The notes under the pieces are model-generated. The model did no database searches. It had not been told where the DNA came from and saw only the letters and a list, made by a program, of their open reading frames with translations. 5,970 bases of DNA, from NCBI GenBank assembly GCA_947475495.1, contig CANJNX010000060.1:1-5970 (forward strand), read 5' to 3'. The translations under genes were made by a program, and so were the position numbers. The stretch is from Comamonadaceae bacterium (lineage in GTDB: Bacteria; Pseudomonadota; Gammaproteobacteria; Burkholderiales; Burkholderiaceae_C). Of the stretch, positions 1-5,970 are shown one piece after another (the stretch's first letter is position 1; each line of letters begins with the position of its first letter).

Positions 1-293
1 AAGGACGCGGACGCCACGGTGGCAACCCCACGATGACCAACTTCCCCAGTGAGCCACGTGCGCCCCGAGCGCCTGGCGGTCAACCCGATCCGATGCGTAC
101 CAGTGTGGACATGATGGCCGAACGCGGCGGTCGCCGCGGCGGTGGCTACCAAGGCAACCGAAATTCCGGTGGTGGTGGCTACGGTGGCGGTGGTGGTTTT
201 GGTGGAGGTCAAGGCCCACGCAGTGGCGGTGGCGGTGGCGGCGGCCGCGGTCGTGGCGGGCCCGGTGGCAACCGGGGTCCTGCTGGACGCTAA
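1..293 (+). CDS. C-terminal fragment of a Gly/Arg-rich-tailed protein, probably RNA-acting (candidate: RluB 23S rRNA pseudouridine synthase)
   Basis: This is the 3' end of a gene that starts left of the window. The frame is open from base 3 to the TAA at 291-293, giving 96 visible codons. An in-frame ATG at 33 has no Shine-Dalgarno before it (CAACCCCACG), and coding-like Gly/Arg-rich sequence continues upstream of it, so it is not taken as the start. The visible part has a Pro-rich linker, then the short motif QPDPMRTSVD, then a low-complexity tail dominated by Gly with Arg, Tyr, Phe and Asn, including RGG-type groups (RGGRRGGG, GRGRGG). RGG tails usually bind RNA without strong specificity. 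In Burkholderiales such tails end RluB-type pseudouridine synthases and RhlE-type DEAD-box helicases. The PDPMRTS motif reminds me more of RluB, but no catalytic domain is visible, so the identity is an inference. The gene converges on the dpp operon and ends at a strong terminator. Confidence 0.7.
   Translation, partial: GRGRHGGNPTMTNFPSEPRAPRAPGGQPDPMRTSVDMMAERGGRRGGGYQGNRNSGGGGYGGGGGFGGGQGPRSGGGGGGGRGRGGPGGNRGPAGR
124..290 (+). repeat. GGT/GGC-rich low-complexity coding repeat (RGG tail)
   Basis: An imperfect run of glycine codons (GGT, GGC, GGA) is broken by CGC/CGT (Arg), TAC (Tyr), TTT (Phe) and AAC (Asn). Near-repeats of a GGTGGTGGCTAC / GGTGGTGGTTTT unit lie at about 169-200, followed by a glycine-only run around 226-243. 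It is much richer in G+C than the dpp genes beside it, which comes from the amino-acid composition and need not mean foreign origin. Such tracts are prone to length change by slippage. Confidence 0.65.
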
Positions 294-312
294 CTAGTTC
301 AACACTCTCAAA

Positions 313-350
313 AAAAAGCCTCCCAAAGATCAATCTCTGGGAGGCTTTTT
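313..350. terminator. Bidirectional rho-independent terminator between convergent genes
   Basis: A perfect 8-bp GC-rich stem pairs GCCTCCCA (318-325) with TGGGAGGC (338-345). It is extended by A5 (313-317) pairing with T5 (346-350), and an inner AGA/TCT pairing (327-329 with 334-336) can continue it past one mismatch. On the + strand the stem is followed by TTTTT, 20 nt after the stop of the Gly-rich gene. On the - strand it is followed by seven T (complement of 311-317) and lies about 30 nt beyond the dppA stop. It therefore should end transcription from both sides. Confidence 0.93.
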
Positions 351-380
351 AACGTCTTCAACCCTATGTAGGATTGCGTG

Positions 381-2009
381 TTACTTCATGTCAACGCCAT
401 AAAAAGTGTGGCGTCCAAAGGGACTCAACTTAAAGCCAATGACTTCGTTGCGAACAGGTTTTAACTGGACAGCATGCGCTATCGTGAACCAAGGGGCTTG
501 CTCCTTGAAAATCACTTGCGCCTCTTCATACAGCTTTGTCCGCTCGGCCACACTGGTCACGGTTTTCGCTTTTGTGACCAGGTCCTCGTAGGGCTTGTAG
601 CAAAACTTAGCAACGTTCGATCCGTTATTTTTAGCTGCGTCACAACCCAACAACGTATCTAAGAAGTTATCGGGGTCGCCGTTGTCTCCCGTCCACCCCA
701 GCATCCCCATTTGGTGTTCACCGTTTTGCATCCGCTTGCGGTACTCACCCCACTCAAAACTCTTGATTTCAGCCGTTACGCCCACTTTTGCCAAGTCCGC
801 TTGCATCAATTCCGCAATCCGTTTGGCGTTGGGGTTGTAGGGGCGCTGAACAGGCATGGCCCATAGATCGGTGGTAAACCCGTTGGGGTAACCCGCAGCA
901 GCGAGTAATTTTTTAGCTTCAGCCGGATTAAAGGCATCGTCTTTAATGGCCTTGTTGTATGACCACATATTGGGCGGAATCGGGTTAATCGCAGCCACCC
1001 CCGTTGTCAAATACACGGCAGAAATAATCGACTTTTTGTCAATCGCCATATTGATGGCTTTACGAACGCGAACGTCATCAAATGGTTTTTTGGTCGTGTT
1101 GTAAGCCAAGTAGCCCACATTCAAACCGGCTTGCTCCAACACTTTCACATTGGGGTCTTTTCGCATCGCGTCAAGATCAGCAGGTGTTGGGTAAGGCATG
1201 ACATGGCATTCTCCTTTTTGCACTTTCGCCCAGCGAACTGCTGCATCGGGTGTGATGGAGAAAATCAAGTCCTCGATTTTGGCTTTGCCTGCCCAGTAGT
1301 CAGGGTGCGCCTTGAATCGAATAATCGCGTCTTTTTGGTACTGCACCACAGCGTACGGCCCAGTTCCTACAGGCTCTTGGTCAATTTTTTCTGGTGTACC
1401 GGCCTTCATCATGGCGTCAGCATATTCTTTGGATTGAACTCCGGCCCATTGCATCGCCAAATCAGCCAGGAACGGAGCTTCTGGGCGATTCAATGTGAAT
1501 TTAACGGTGTAGTCGTCTATCTTTTCAACTGACTTCAACAGCTTGGGCATGCCCATATCGCCAAAGTAGGCGTGGTTCGCACTGGTGACTTTGAAATAAG
1601 GGTGCGCTTCTTTCCACTGGCGCTCGATCATGAACATCACGTCATCGGCGTTGAAATCACGGCTTGGTTTGAAGTTTTTGGTTGTCTGCCACTTCACCCC
1701 CTTGCGCAGGTTGAAGGTGTACTCCAACCCATCTTTTGTAATACTCCATTTTTCAGCCAAGCTGGGGCGAATGTTGGTCCCGCCATGCTCGAAGCCTACG
1801 ATGTTGTCGTAAATTTGTTCGGAAACATCAAAGGAGGTTCCTGTGGTGTTGATGCCAGGGTAAAAATTCTCTGGGCTGCCTTCAGAGCAATAGACCAAGG
1901 TTTTCGCAGAAGCTGGCGTAAGCGCAAAAGCAACGGGCAATGCAAGAGCGCATAGAAGGGCGAGCTTGTGACGCCGTTTACGCATGGTTGTAGAAAGACT
2001 TAAAGACAT
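381..2009 (-). CDS. dppA: Periplasmic dipeptide-binding protein DppA (ABC transporter substrate-binding protein, family 5)
   Basis: DppA captures dipeptides in the periplasm and hands them to the DppBC channel. The 542-residue product (E. coli DppA is about 535) has a Sec signal peptide: basic n-region RKRRHK, a hydrophobic core, and a likely cut after ASA at residue 35. There is no lipobox, so it should be soluble. The mature start KTLVYCSEGSPE matches E. coli DppA almost exactly, and the family-5 signature lies at about 84-107. Four cysteines (41, 268, 456, 470) fall where E. coli DppA forms two disulphides. Arg389 (PVQRPYNPN) and Asp442 (GWTGDNGDPDN) correspond to the E. coli residues that hold the peptide carboxylate and amino groups. 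This favours dipeptides over longer peptides; E. coli DppA also binds haem, which cannot be judged here. The start at 2009 is supported by a strong GAAGGAG; the ATG at 1985 lacks one. Unusually, it is the last gene of the operon. Confidence 0.97.
   Translation of the reverse strand: MSLSLSTTMRKRRHKLALLCALALPVAFALTPASAKTLVYCSEGSPENFYPGINTTGTSFDVSEQIYDNIVGFEHGGTNIRPSLAEKWSITKDGLEYTFNLRKGVKWQTTKNFKPSRDFNADDVMFMIERQWKEAHPYFKVTSANHAYFGDMGMPKLLKSVEKIDDYTVKFTLNRPEAPFLADLAMQWAGVQSKEYADAMMKAGTPEKIDQEPVGTGPYAVVQYQKDAIIRFKAHPDYWAGKAKIEDLIFSITPDAAVRWAKVQKGECHVMPYPTPADLDAMRKDPNVKVLEQAGLNVGYLAYNTTKKPFDDVRVRKAINMAIDKKSIISAVYLTTGVAAINPIPPNMWSYNKAIKDDAFNPAEAKKLLAAAGYPNGFTTDLWAMPVQRPYNPNAKRIAELMQADLAKVGVTAEIKSFEWGEYRKRMQNGEHQMGMLGWTGDNGDPDNFLDTLLGCDAAKNNGSNVAKFCYKPYEDLVTKAKTVTSVAERTKLYEEAQVIFKEQAPWFTIAHAVQLKPVRNEVIGFKLSPFGRHTFYGVDMK
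1905..2009 (-). other. Signal peptide region of DppA (Sec, signal peptidase I)
   Basis: Residues 1-35 consist of an n-region ending in RKRRHK (10-15), a hydrophobic stretch of Leu/Ala/Val (about 16-30), and a c-region TPASA with small residues at -1 and -3. The predicted mature protein begins at Lys36. Cys20 sits inside the hydrophobic core preceded by Leu, so it does not fit a lipobox. There is no twin-arginine motif with the usual flanking residues. Confidence 0.85.
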
Positions 2010-2017
2010 CAGACGGA

Positions 2018-2024
2018 CTCCTTC
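2018..2024 (-). promoter_or_regulatory. Strong Shine-Dalgarno of dppA
   Basis: The - strand reads GAAGGAG, then 8 nt (TCCGTCTG), then the ATG at 2009. It is the best ribosome-binding site in the window and decides the dppA start over the in-frame ATG eight codons later. A strong site here suits the high level of binding protein usually needed relative to the membrane components. Confidence 0.88.
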
Positions 2025-2034
2025 GGGGTTGAAA

Positions 2035-2048
2035 GCTGCAGCTGCAGC
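2035..2048. repeat. 14-bp perfect palindrome in the dppF-dppA spacer
   Basis: GCTGCAGCTGCAGC reads the same on both strands. It starts 3 nt after the dppF stop codon and lies about 10 nt upstream of the dppA Shine-Dalgarno. As RNA it could fold into a 5-bp GC-rich stem with an AGCT loop. It is not followed by a proper T run, so it does not look like a terminator. It may be an RNA processing or stabilising hairpin, a protein-binding site, or chance in a GCT/GCA repeat. Confidence 0.55.
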
Positions 2049-2051
2049 GGG

Positions 2052-3041
2052 TTAAGTAACTTGATGGATATTTTCAGCTTCGTGGCAAGCCACCCACCGC
2101 AGTTGCACCATTTTGAGCACAGGACGCTCTGTTTGGCAACGGGGTTTAGCATAAGGGCAGCGGGTTGAAAAGACGCAGCCCGTGGGAGGATTCAGGGGTG
2201 AAGGCAACTCACCGATCAACAAGGTGCGCTGTTTTGCTGCCCCAAAGCGAACGCTTGGCGTAGCAGCCAACAGGGCTTGGGTATACGGATGCAGGGGACG
2301 CTCAAAAAGCACCTTTTTCTCACCCTGCTCCACCACATGGCCAAGGTACATCACCATCACATCGTGGGCAATGTGTTTCACAACGCCCAGATCGTGGGAA
2401 ATAAACAAATACGCCAGCCCCAAATCTTGCTGTAAATCCGATAACAGGTTAAGGACTTGTGCCTGAATCGAGACATCCAAAGCAGACACGGGTTCATCGG
2501 CAACGACCAAAGAAGGTTTGAGCATCAAAGCCCGGGCAATGGCTATGCGTTGGCGCTGCCCCCCCGAAAACATATGCGGGTATCGGTCGTAATGCTCCGA
2601 GCGCAAACCGACTTTGAGCAGCATCGAGCGTGCTTGGTCTTGCCGCTCAGAGGCATTGAAGCTGCGGTTTATCTCTAACGGGGCCTCTAAAATCTCACCA
2701 ATGCGTTTGCGAGGATTGAGGGAGCCATAGGGATTTTGAAAAACAAGTTGGACCTTTTGGCGAAGTTCGTGGCGCCTGGCTTCAGAGATTCCACTTGCAT
2801 CGTGACCGCCTAACTTTAAAGCCCCATCGGTTGGCGCTTCTATCAAAGAGACCATTCGTGCCAAAGTTGACTTTCCGCAACCCGACTCGCCCACGACTGC
2901 AAGGGTCTTACCCGCTGCAATAGAAAAAGACGCGCCAGAGACGGCTTGTAAATAATCTGGTGTGCGCATGAAGCCGCGGCTGATTGCGTAAACCTGGCGC
3001 AATCCATCGGCTTGAACAACCACTTCATTGGATACAGTCAT
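2052..3041 (-). CDS. dppF: Dipeptide ABC transporter ATP-binding protein DppF
   Basis: DppF is one of the two cytoplasmic ATPases that power dipeptide import, pairing with DppD under the DppBC channel. From the chosen start it has 329 residues (E. coli DppF about 334). Visible motifs are Walker [10 protein letters not shown] (51-59), Q-loop Gln102 in [16 protein letters not shown] signature FSGGQRQR (158-165), Walker B LVVADEP (178-184) with Glu183 as catalytic base, D-loop SALD (186-189) and H-loop His216 in ISHD. The C-terminal oligopeptide-transporter domain has HPYTQALL (251-258), [10 protein letters not shown] and four cysteines (289, 295, 302, 319). The start at 3041 overlaps the dppD stop as ATGA, implying translational coupling, and fits the family length. 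A longer frame from 3083 would add 14 residues inside dppD and has AAGGGG 4 nt upstream, so it is a less likely alternative. [10 protein letters not shown] and [15 protein letters not shown] are near identical to E. coli DppF, separating it from OppF-like paralogues. Confidence 0.95.
   Translation of the reverse strand: MTVSNEVVVQADGLRQVYAISRGFMRTPDYLQAVSGASFSIAAGKTLAVVGESGCGKSTLARMVSLIEAPTDGALKLGGHDASGISEARRHELRQKVQLVFQNPYGSLNPRKRIGEILEAPLEINRSFNASERQDQARSMLLKVGLRSEHYDRYPHMFSGGQRQRIAIARALMLKPSLVVADEPVSALDVSIQAQVLNLLSDLQQDLGLAYLFISHDLGVVKHIAHDVMVMYLGHVVEQGEKKVLFERPLHPYTQALLAATPSVRFGAAKQRTLLIGELPSPLNPPTGCVFSTRCPYAKPRCQTERPVLKMVQLRWVACHEAENIHQVT
3038..3041 (-). other. ATGA overlap, dppD stop / dppF start
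   Basis: On the - strand CTATGAC contains both the dppD TGA (3040-3038) and the preferred dppF ATG (3041-3039). Upstream there is only a weak GGA-type Shine-Dalgarno 8 nt before the ATG, so dppF translation probably depends on ribosomes ending dppD. This would keep the two ATPases near equal amounts. Confidence 0.8.
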
Positions 3042-4018
3042 AGCGGATTTCCAGTGATGGAGGGAGCCAGTGGAAAATGGCATCGAACCCCTTGCATGTT
3101 TTCATTCAACACTGGCCGCTCTTGGCATGTTCTATCTATAGCATAGCTACACCGAGGGGCAAACAAACACCCCGATGGGCGGTCCAGCATTCCTGGAACC
3201 ATGCCAGCAATCGTTGACAACCGACTTTGACCATCACTGCGCTCAGGCATCGCGTTTAACAAAGCCTCGGTGTAGGGATGGCCTGGGGATAGAAACAAGT
3301 CCTGCGCCCGCCGCTCTTCTACGATTTGCCCTGCGTACATGACTGCGACCCGGTGCGCCATTTCACACACCACCCCCATATTGTGGGTAATTAAAACCAA
3401 AGCCATGCCGTGCTCTTGTTGCAAGGACTTTAAGAGGTCCAGAATTTGGGCTTGGATCGTGACATCAAGCGCAGTGGTGGGCTCATCGGCAATCAGTAAT
3501 TTGGGTTTGCAAGCAATAGCCATCGCAATCATGACCCGTTGGCTCATCCCGCCTGAGAGCTGATGGGGGAATGCGTCAAGGCGAGTTTCTGGCGCGGGAA
3601 TACCGACTTGTTCCAGTAATTCAATGGACCGTTTTTTTGCAGCCTTGCGGTCCATCCCCATGTGCAGTTTGAGTGTTTCTGCCAATTGGAAACCTACGGT
3701 AAAGCAAGGATTCAAACTGGTGGTGGGATCTTGAAAAATCATAGCCACCTCTTTACCAATGACTTGGCGCCTGTGTGCATCGCTCAAGCCCAATAAGTTA
3801 TGGCCATCAAACCGAAGCGTTTTGGCTCTTACCTGGCCTGGAAAAGCGACCAAGCCCATCAAAGCCATCATGGAGACGCTCTTACCCGAACCAGACTCCC
3901 CCACAATTCCTAAAACATCGCCAACATCAAGAGACAGGCTGACATGTTCTACCGCACGCATCACGCCATGGTGCGACGGAAAGTCCACCGATAAATCTTC
4001 AATTTCAAGCAGTGCCAT
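3038..4018 (-). CDS. dppD: Dipeptide ABC transporter ATP-binding protein DppD
   Basis: DppD is the second cytoplasmic ATPase of the importer and acts as a heterodimer with DppF. It has 326 residues (E. coli DppD 327). Motifs in order are Walker [10 protein letters not shown] (40-48), Q-loop Gln96 in [15 protein letters not shown] signature LSGGMSQR (154-161), Walker B LLIADEP (174-180) with Glu179, D-loop TALD (182-185), and H-loop His212 in LITHNMGVV. The residue after the H-loop His is Asn where E. coli has Asp. The C-terminal oligopeptide domain has HPYTEALL (247-254), GMVPG, DRPSGC and four cysteines (284, 290, 298, 313). LSGGMSQR and the GMVPG/DRPSGC region are typical of DppD/OppD rather than DppF/OppF. 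The start lies 12 nt after the dppC stop, with only a weak CCGGA about 7 nt upstream, so translation is probably coupled to dppC. Its last codons overlap dppF. Confidence 0.96.
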   Translation of the reverse strand: MALLEIEDLSVDFPSHHGVMRAVEHVSLSLDVGDVLGIVGESGSGKSVSMMALMGLVAFPGQVRAKTLRFDGHNLLGLSDAHRRQVIGKEVAMIFQDPTTSLNPCFTVGFQLAETLKLHMGMDRKAAKKRSIELLEQVGIPAPETRLDAFPHQLSGGMSQRVMIAMAIACKPKLLIADEPTTALDVTIQAQILDLLKSLQQEHGMALVLITHNMGVVCEMAHRVAVMYAGQIVEERRAQDLFLSPGHPYTEALLNAMPERSDGQSRLSTIAGMVPGMLDRPSGCLFAPRCSYAIDRTCQERPVLNENMQGVRCHFPLAPSITGNPL

Positions 4019-4030
4019 GGCTTAGTCCGG

Positions 4031-4936
4031 TTATCGCTTGAGCTTGGGGTCAAACGCATCGCGCAGTCCATCACCCAATAAATTAAAGGCCAACACCGTC
4101 ACCAAAATGGCAAGGCCAGGGAATGTAACAACCCACCAAGCGCGCAACACAAACTCGCGCGCATCCGCCAGCATGGTGCCCCATTCGGGCGATGGAGGCT
4201 GCGCGCCCAAACCCAAAAACCCAAGAGCGGCCGCATCCAAAATGGCGGTGGAAATTCCCAAAGAGGCTTGCACGATCAATGGCGCCATACAGTTAGGCAA
4301 TATTTCACTAATCATCAGTCGCCAATGGCTGGCACCTGTCATTCGTGCAGCCGTCACATAGTCGCGGGACGTTTCGGCAATCACTGCCGCCCGGGTGATA
4401 CGCACGTAATGCGGCAGAACCACTATGGCCACGGCCAACATGGCGTTCATCAAACCGGGGCCCAAAATAGCGACGATCACAATGGCTAGCAAAAGACTGG
4501 GCAGGGTCAGAATGATGTCCATCATGCGCATCACCGCAATTTCAAAAATTCCTCGCACATAGCCCGCCAGTAAACCCAGCACCGTCCCCACAATGACTGA
4601 GATGACGACCACAGCCAAACCAATCACCAAGGATAAACGCGCCCCAAAAATAAGACGCGAAAGCAAGTCTCGGCCAATCGCATCGGTACCCAACCAATGC
4701 GCTGAACTGCCACCCATCTGCCAAGCTGGTGGCGATAGAAAAACGGTGTTGTCAGTGAGGTTAGGTGGGTAAGGTGCGAGCCATGGCGCGAAGACGGCAA
4801 CTGCAACCACGAAAAGAACTATGCACAAACCAAAAACAGCGCCGCGATTGGCACGGAAATAACGCCAAAACTCCTTGATAGGTTTTTCAACCTTCGCCTG
4901 ATTTTGAATAACAGCAGTTGAATGCATCGCGCTCAT
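4031..4936 (-). CDS. dppC: Dipeptide ABC transporter permease DppC
   Basis: DppC is one of two inner-membrane subunits forming the dipeptide channel, with DppB. The 301 residues match the E. coli length of about 300. A cytoplasmic N-terminus with the KEFWRYFRANRGAVFG segment leads into the first membrane helix (about 34-53), then a periplasmic loop with the family hallmark HWLGTDAIGRD (80-90). Five further hydrophobic stretches lie at about 101-127, 141-160, 164-178, 218-243 and 267-288. The EAA-type coupling loop that contacts an ATPase is DYVTAARMTGASHW (192-205), with Gly201 and downstream ILPN (212-215). A Leu/Gly-rich LGFLGLGAQPPSPEWG (238-253), typical of OppC/DppC, precedes the last helix. 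The start at 4936 overlaps the dppB stop as ATGA and is preferred over the ATG at 4927. No good Shine-Dalgarno is visible, in keeping with coupling to dppB. Confidence 0.96.
   Translation of the reverse strand: MSAMHSTAVIQNQAKVEKPIKEFWRYFRANRGAVFGLCIVLFVVAVAVFAPWLAPYPPNLTDNTVFLSPPAWQMGGSSAHWLGTDAIGRDLLSRLIFGARLSLVIGLAVVVISVIVGTVLGLLAGYVRGIFEIAVMRMMDIILTLPSLLLAIVIVAILGPGLMNAMLAVAIVVLPHYVRITRAAVIAETSRDYVTAARMTGASHWRLMISEILPNCMAPLIVQASLGISTAILDAAALGFLGLGAQPPSPEWGTMLADAREFVLRAWWVVTFPGLAILVTVLAFNLLGDGLRDAFDPKLKR
4933..4936 (-). other. ATGA overlap, dppB stop / dppC start
   Basis: The - strand reads CTCCATGAGC, with the dppC ATG (4936-4934) overlapping the dppB TGA (4935-4933). No clear Shine-Dalgarno precedes it (GGCACACTCC), so re-initiation by ribosomes ending dppB is the likely route. 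This would help keep the two channel subunits at 1:1. Confidence 0.8.
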
Positions 4937-5943
4937 GGAGTGTGCCGAATGCGGGGATTAATAATGCCGTAGGTAATGTCCACCAACAAGTTCACAGACA
5001 TCACGATCACGCCCAACAAAAGCATCCCTCCTTGCAAAACGGGGTAGTCGCGGCGACTGATCGCTTCAATCAACCACTTGCCCACACCCGGCCATGAGAA
5101 GATGGTTTCAGTCAAGATGGCGCCCGTAAAAAGCACGCCAATTTGCAAACCGATCACTGTTACCACAGGAATCATCGCATTGCGCAAGGCGTGCACCGAA
5201 ACAACCCGCAGTTGTGACAAACCTTTAGCCCGGGCAGTTCGCACATAGTCCTCGCCTAAAACCTCCAACATGGCCGATCGCGTCATCCGCGCAATCACCG
5301 CTAAAGGATTGGTACCAAGGACAACCGTAGGCAATATCAAATGGGACAAACTCGATAGAAAAGCGCCTTTCTGGTCTGACATGGCACTGTCAATGAGCAA
5401 GAAACCGGTGGTTGGCTCTATGAAATACTGGACAGAAATACGTCCAGAAACAGGCGTCAAATCGAGCTTGACTGAAAACAGCAAAATCAGCAGCAAGCCC
5501 CACCAAAAAATCGGCATCGAGTAACCGGCCAAAGAAACTCCCATCACTCCATGGTCAAGAAACGAGTTGCGTTTAACCGCCGCCAAGATTCCTGCTGGGA
5601 TGCCAATGAGCAAGGCAAACACCATGGCACACAACGCAAGTTCAATAGTTGCAGGAAACAAGGCTAAAAACTCTGTCATTACTTTTTCTTGGGTAATGAT
5701 GGATTTGCCCAAGTCACCGTGAAGCACTTTGGATATGTAAATACCGTATTGGGTCAGTATGGGCTGATCCAGACCATATTCTTTAAGCAAGGTTGCGTGA
5801 CGAACTGCGTCAATGCCGCGTTCCCCTGCGAGGGTTTCAATCGGGTCACCAGGCACCAAACGGATCAAGAAAAAAGCCAGCAAGGTCATCCCGAAAAATG
5901 TAGGGATAACCAAACTCAGCCGGGTAAAAATAAAACGCAACAT
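4933..5943 (-). CDS. dppB: Dipeptide ABC transporter permease DppB
   Basis: DppB is the other inner-membrane channel subunit, pairing with DppC. It has 336 residues (E. coli DppB about 339). The N-terminus MLRFIFTRLSLVIPTFFGMT closely matches E. coli and supports the start at 5943. The first helix (about 9-29) ends in the family motif RLVPGDP (28-34). A periplasmic region with YGLDQPILTQYGIYI (56-70) and HGDLGKS (75-81) follows. Further hydrophobic stretches lie at about 98-121, 135-158, 201-218, 257-278 and 304-325. The EAA-type loop is EDYVRTARAKGLSQLRV (231-247), followed by HALRNAMIPV (251-260). ETIFSWPGVGKWL (279-291) and the RRDYPVLQG segment (297-305) are hallmarks of OppB/DppB. It is the first gene of the visible operon. 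No Shine-Dalgarno can be seen in the 27 nt available upstream, which is unusual beside the dppA site. Confidence 0.96.
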   Translation of the reverse strand: MLRFIFTRLSLVIPTFFGMTLLAFFLIRLVPGDPIETLAGERGIDAVRHATLLKEYGLDQPILTQYGIYISKVLHGDLGKSIITQEKVMTEFLALFPATIELALCAMVFALLIGIPAGILAAVKRNSFLDHGVMGVSLAGYSMPIFWWGLLLILLFSVKLDLTPVSGRISVQYFIEPTTGFLLIDSAMSDQKGAFLSSLSHLILPTVVLGTNPLAVIARMTRSAMLEVLGEDYVRTARAKGLSQLRVVSVHALRNAMIPVVTVIGLQIGVLFTGAILTETIFSWPGVGKWLIEAISRRDYPVLQGGMLLLGVIVMSVNLLVDITYGIINPRIRHTP

Positions 5944-5951
5944 CGTTAATT

Positions 5952-5957
5952 ATTGTA
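5952..5957 (-). promoter_or_regulatory. Possible -10 element upstream of dppB
   Basis: The - strand carries TACAAT, one base from the TATAAT consensus, ending 8 nt before the dppB ATG. A start of transcription 6-8 nt downstream would make a leaderless or nearly leaderless message, consistent with the lack of a Shine-Dalgarno. The -35 position falls outside the window, so this cannot be confirmed; an AT-rich spacer after another gene is equally possible. Confidence 0.3.
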
Positions 5958-5970
5958 GGGAGAGTTAGGC

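Noticed and set aside
169..265. GGT/GGC repeat read as a CRISPR or mobile-element repeat
   Set aside because: There are no regular repeat-spacer units, and the pattern is in frame with the coding sequence as glycine codons.
33..293. Complete small gene starting at the ATG at 33
   Set aside because: The same frame is open to the window edge with similar Gly/Arg-rich coding sequence, and no Shine-Dalgarno precedes the ATG. A truncated larger gene fits better.
1131..1532. 133-codon + strand open frame inside dppA
   Set aside because: It lies antisense to strongly conserved DppA coding sequence, has no Shine-Dalgarno, and its translation resembles no family I know. It is a shadow of the real gene.
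1572..1955. 127-codon + strand open frame antisense to the DppA N-terminal region
   Set aside because: Fully covered by dppA on the other strand, no ribosome-binding site, and no recognisable domain.
2035..2048. Palindrome read as a transcription terminator splitting off dppA
   Set aside because: The stem would be only 5 bp and is followed by TTTC rather than a T run on the - strand, so termination is unlikely.
4038..4361. 107-codon + strand open frame antisense to dppC
   Set aside because: Explained by the conserved permease on the - strand; composition is that of reversed membrane-protein codons.
1..5970. A novel defence, mobile or biosynthetic system hidden in the window
   Set aside because: Both strands are accounted for by five well-known transporter genes and one gene end, with spacers under 100 nt. 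I found no transposase, integrase, tRNA, array or unexplained conserved frame.

Overview
The window looks like a chromosomal segment of a Gram-negative proteobacterium, most likely a betaproteobacterium of the order Burkholderiales (possibly Comamonadaceae-like). This rests on the close residue-level resemblance of the transporter to E. coli DppABCDF, on the Sec-type periplasmic binding protein, and on the style of the Gly/Arg-rich tail at the left edge. The taxonomic call is an inference from memory of protein families, not from a search.

Layout. Positions 1-293 (+ strand) hold the 3' end of a gene that begins outside the window. Only a Gly/Arg-rich C-terminal tail is visible, probably of an RNA-acting protein such as the RluB pseudouridine synthase or a RhlE-type helicase. 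At about 313-350 a strong hairpin flanked by A and T runs ends this gene and also, on the other strand, the convergent operon. The rest of the window (381-5943, - strand) is one compact dipeptide ABC transporter operon, transcribed right to left as dppB, dppC, dppD, dppF, dppA. dppB/dppC and dppD/dppF overlap by ATGA, dppC/dppD are 12 nt apart, and dppF/dppA are separated by 42 nt that carry a 14-bp palindrome and a strong Shine-Dalgarno sequence.

Working together: DppA binds dipeptides in the periplasm and delivers them to the DppB-DppC membrane channel. DppD and DppF are the two cytoplasmic ATPases that power import. All five proteins are full length with intact key motifs, so the system should work. 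The unusual points are modest. The binding-protein gene is last rather than first. The first gene, dppB, has no visible Shine-Dalgarno but has a -10-like TACAAT just before its ATG. Both ATPases carry a four-cysteine C-terminal motif that may hold an iron-sulphur cluster.

I saw no mobile element, CRISPR array, tRNA, rRNA or novel defence-like system. There is no stretch over 300 bases without a gene. I regard this as an ordinary nutrient-uptake locus rather than an undescribed system.
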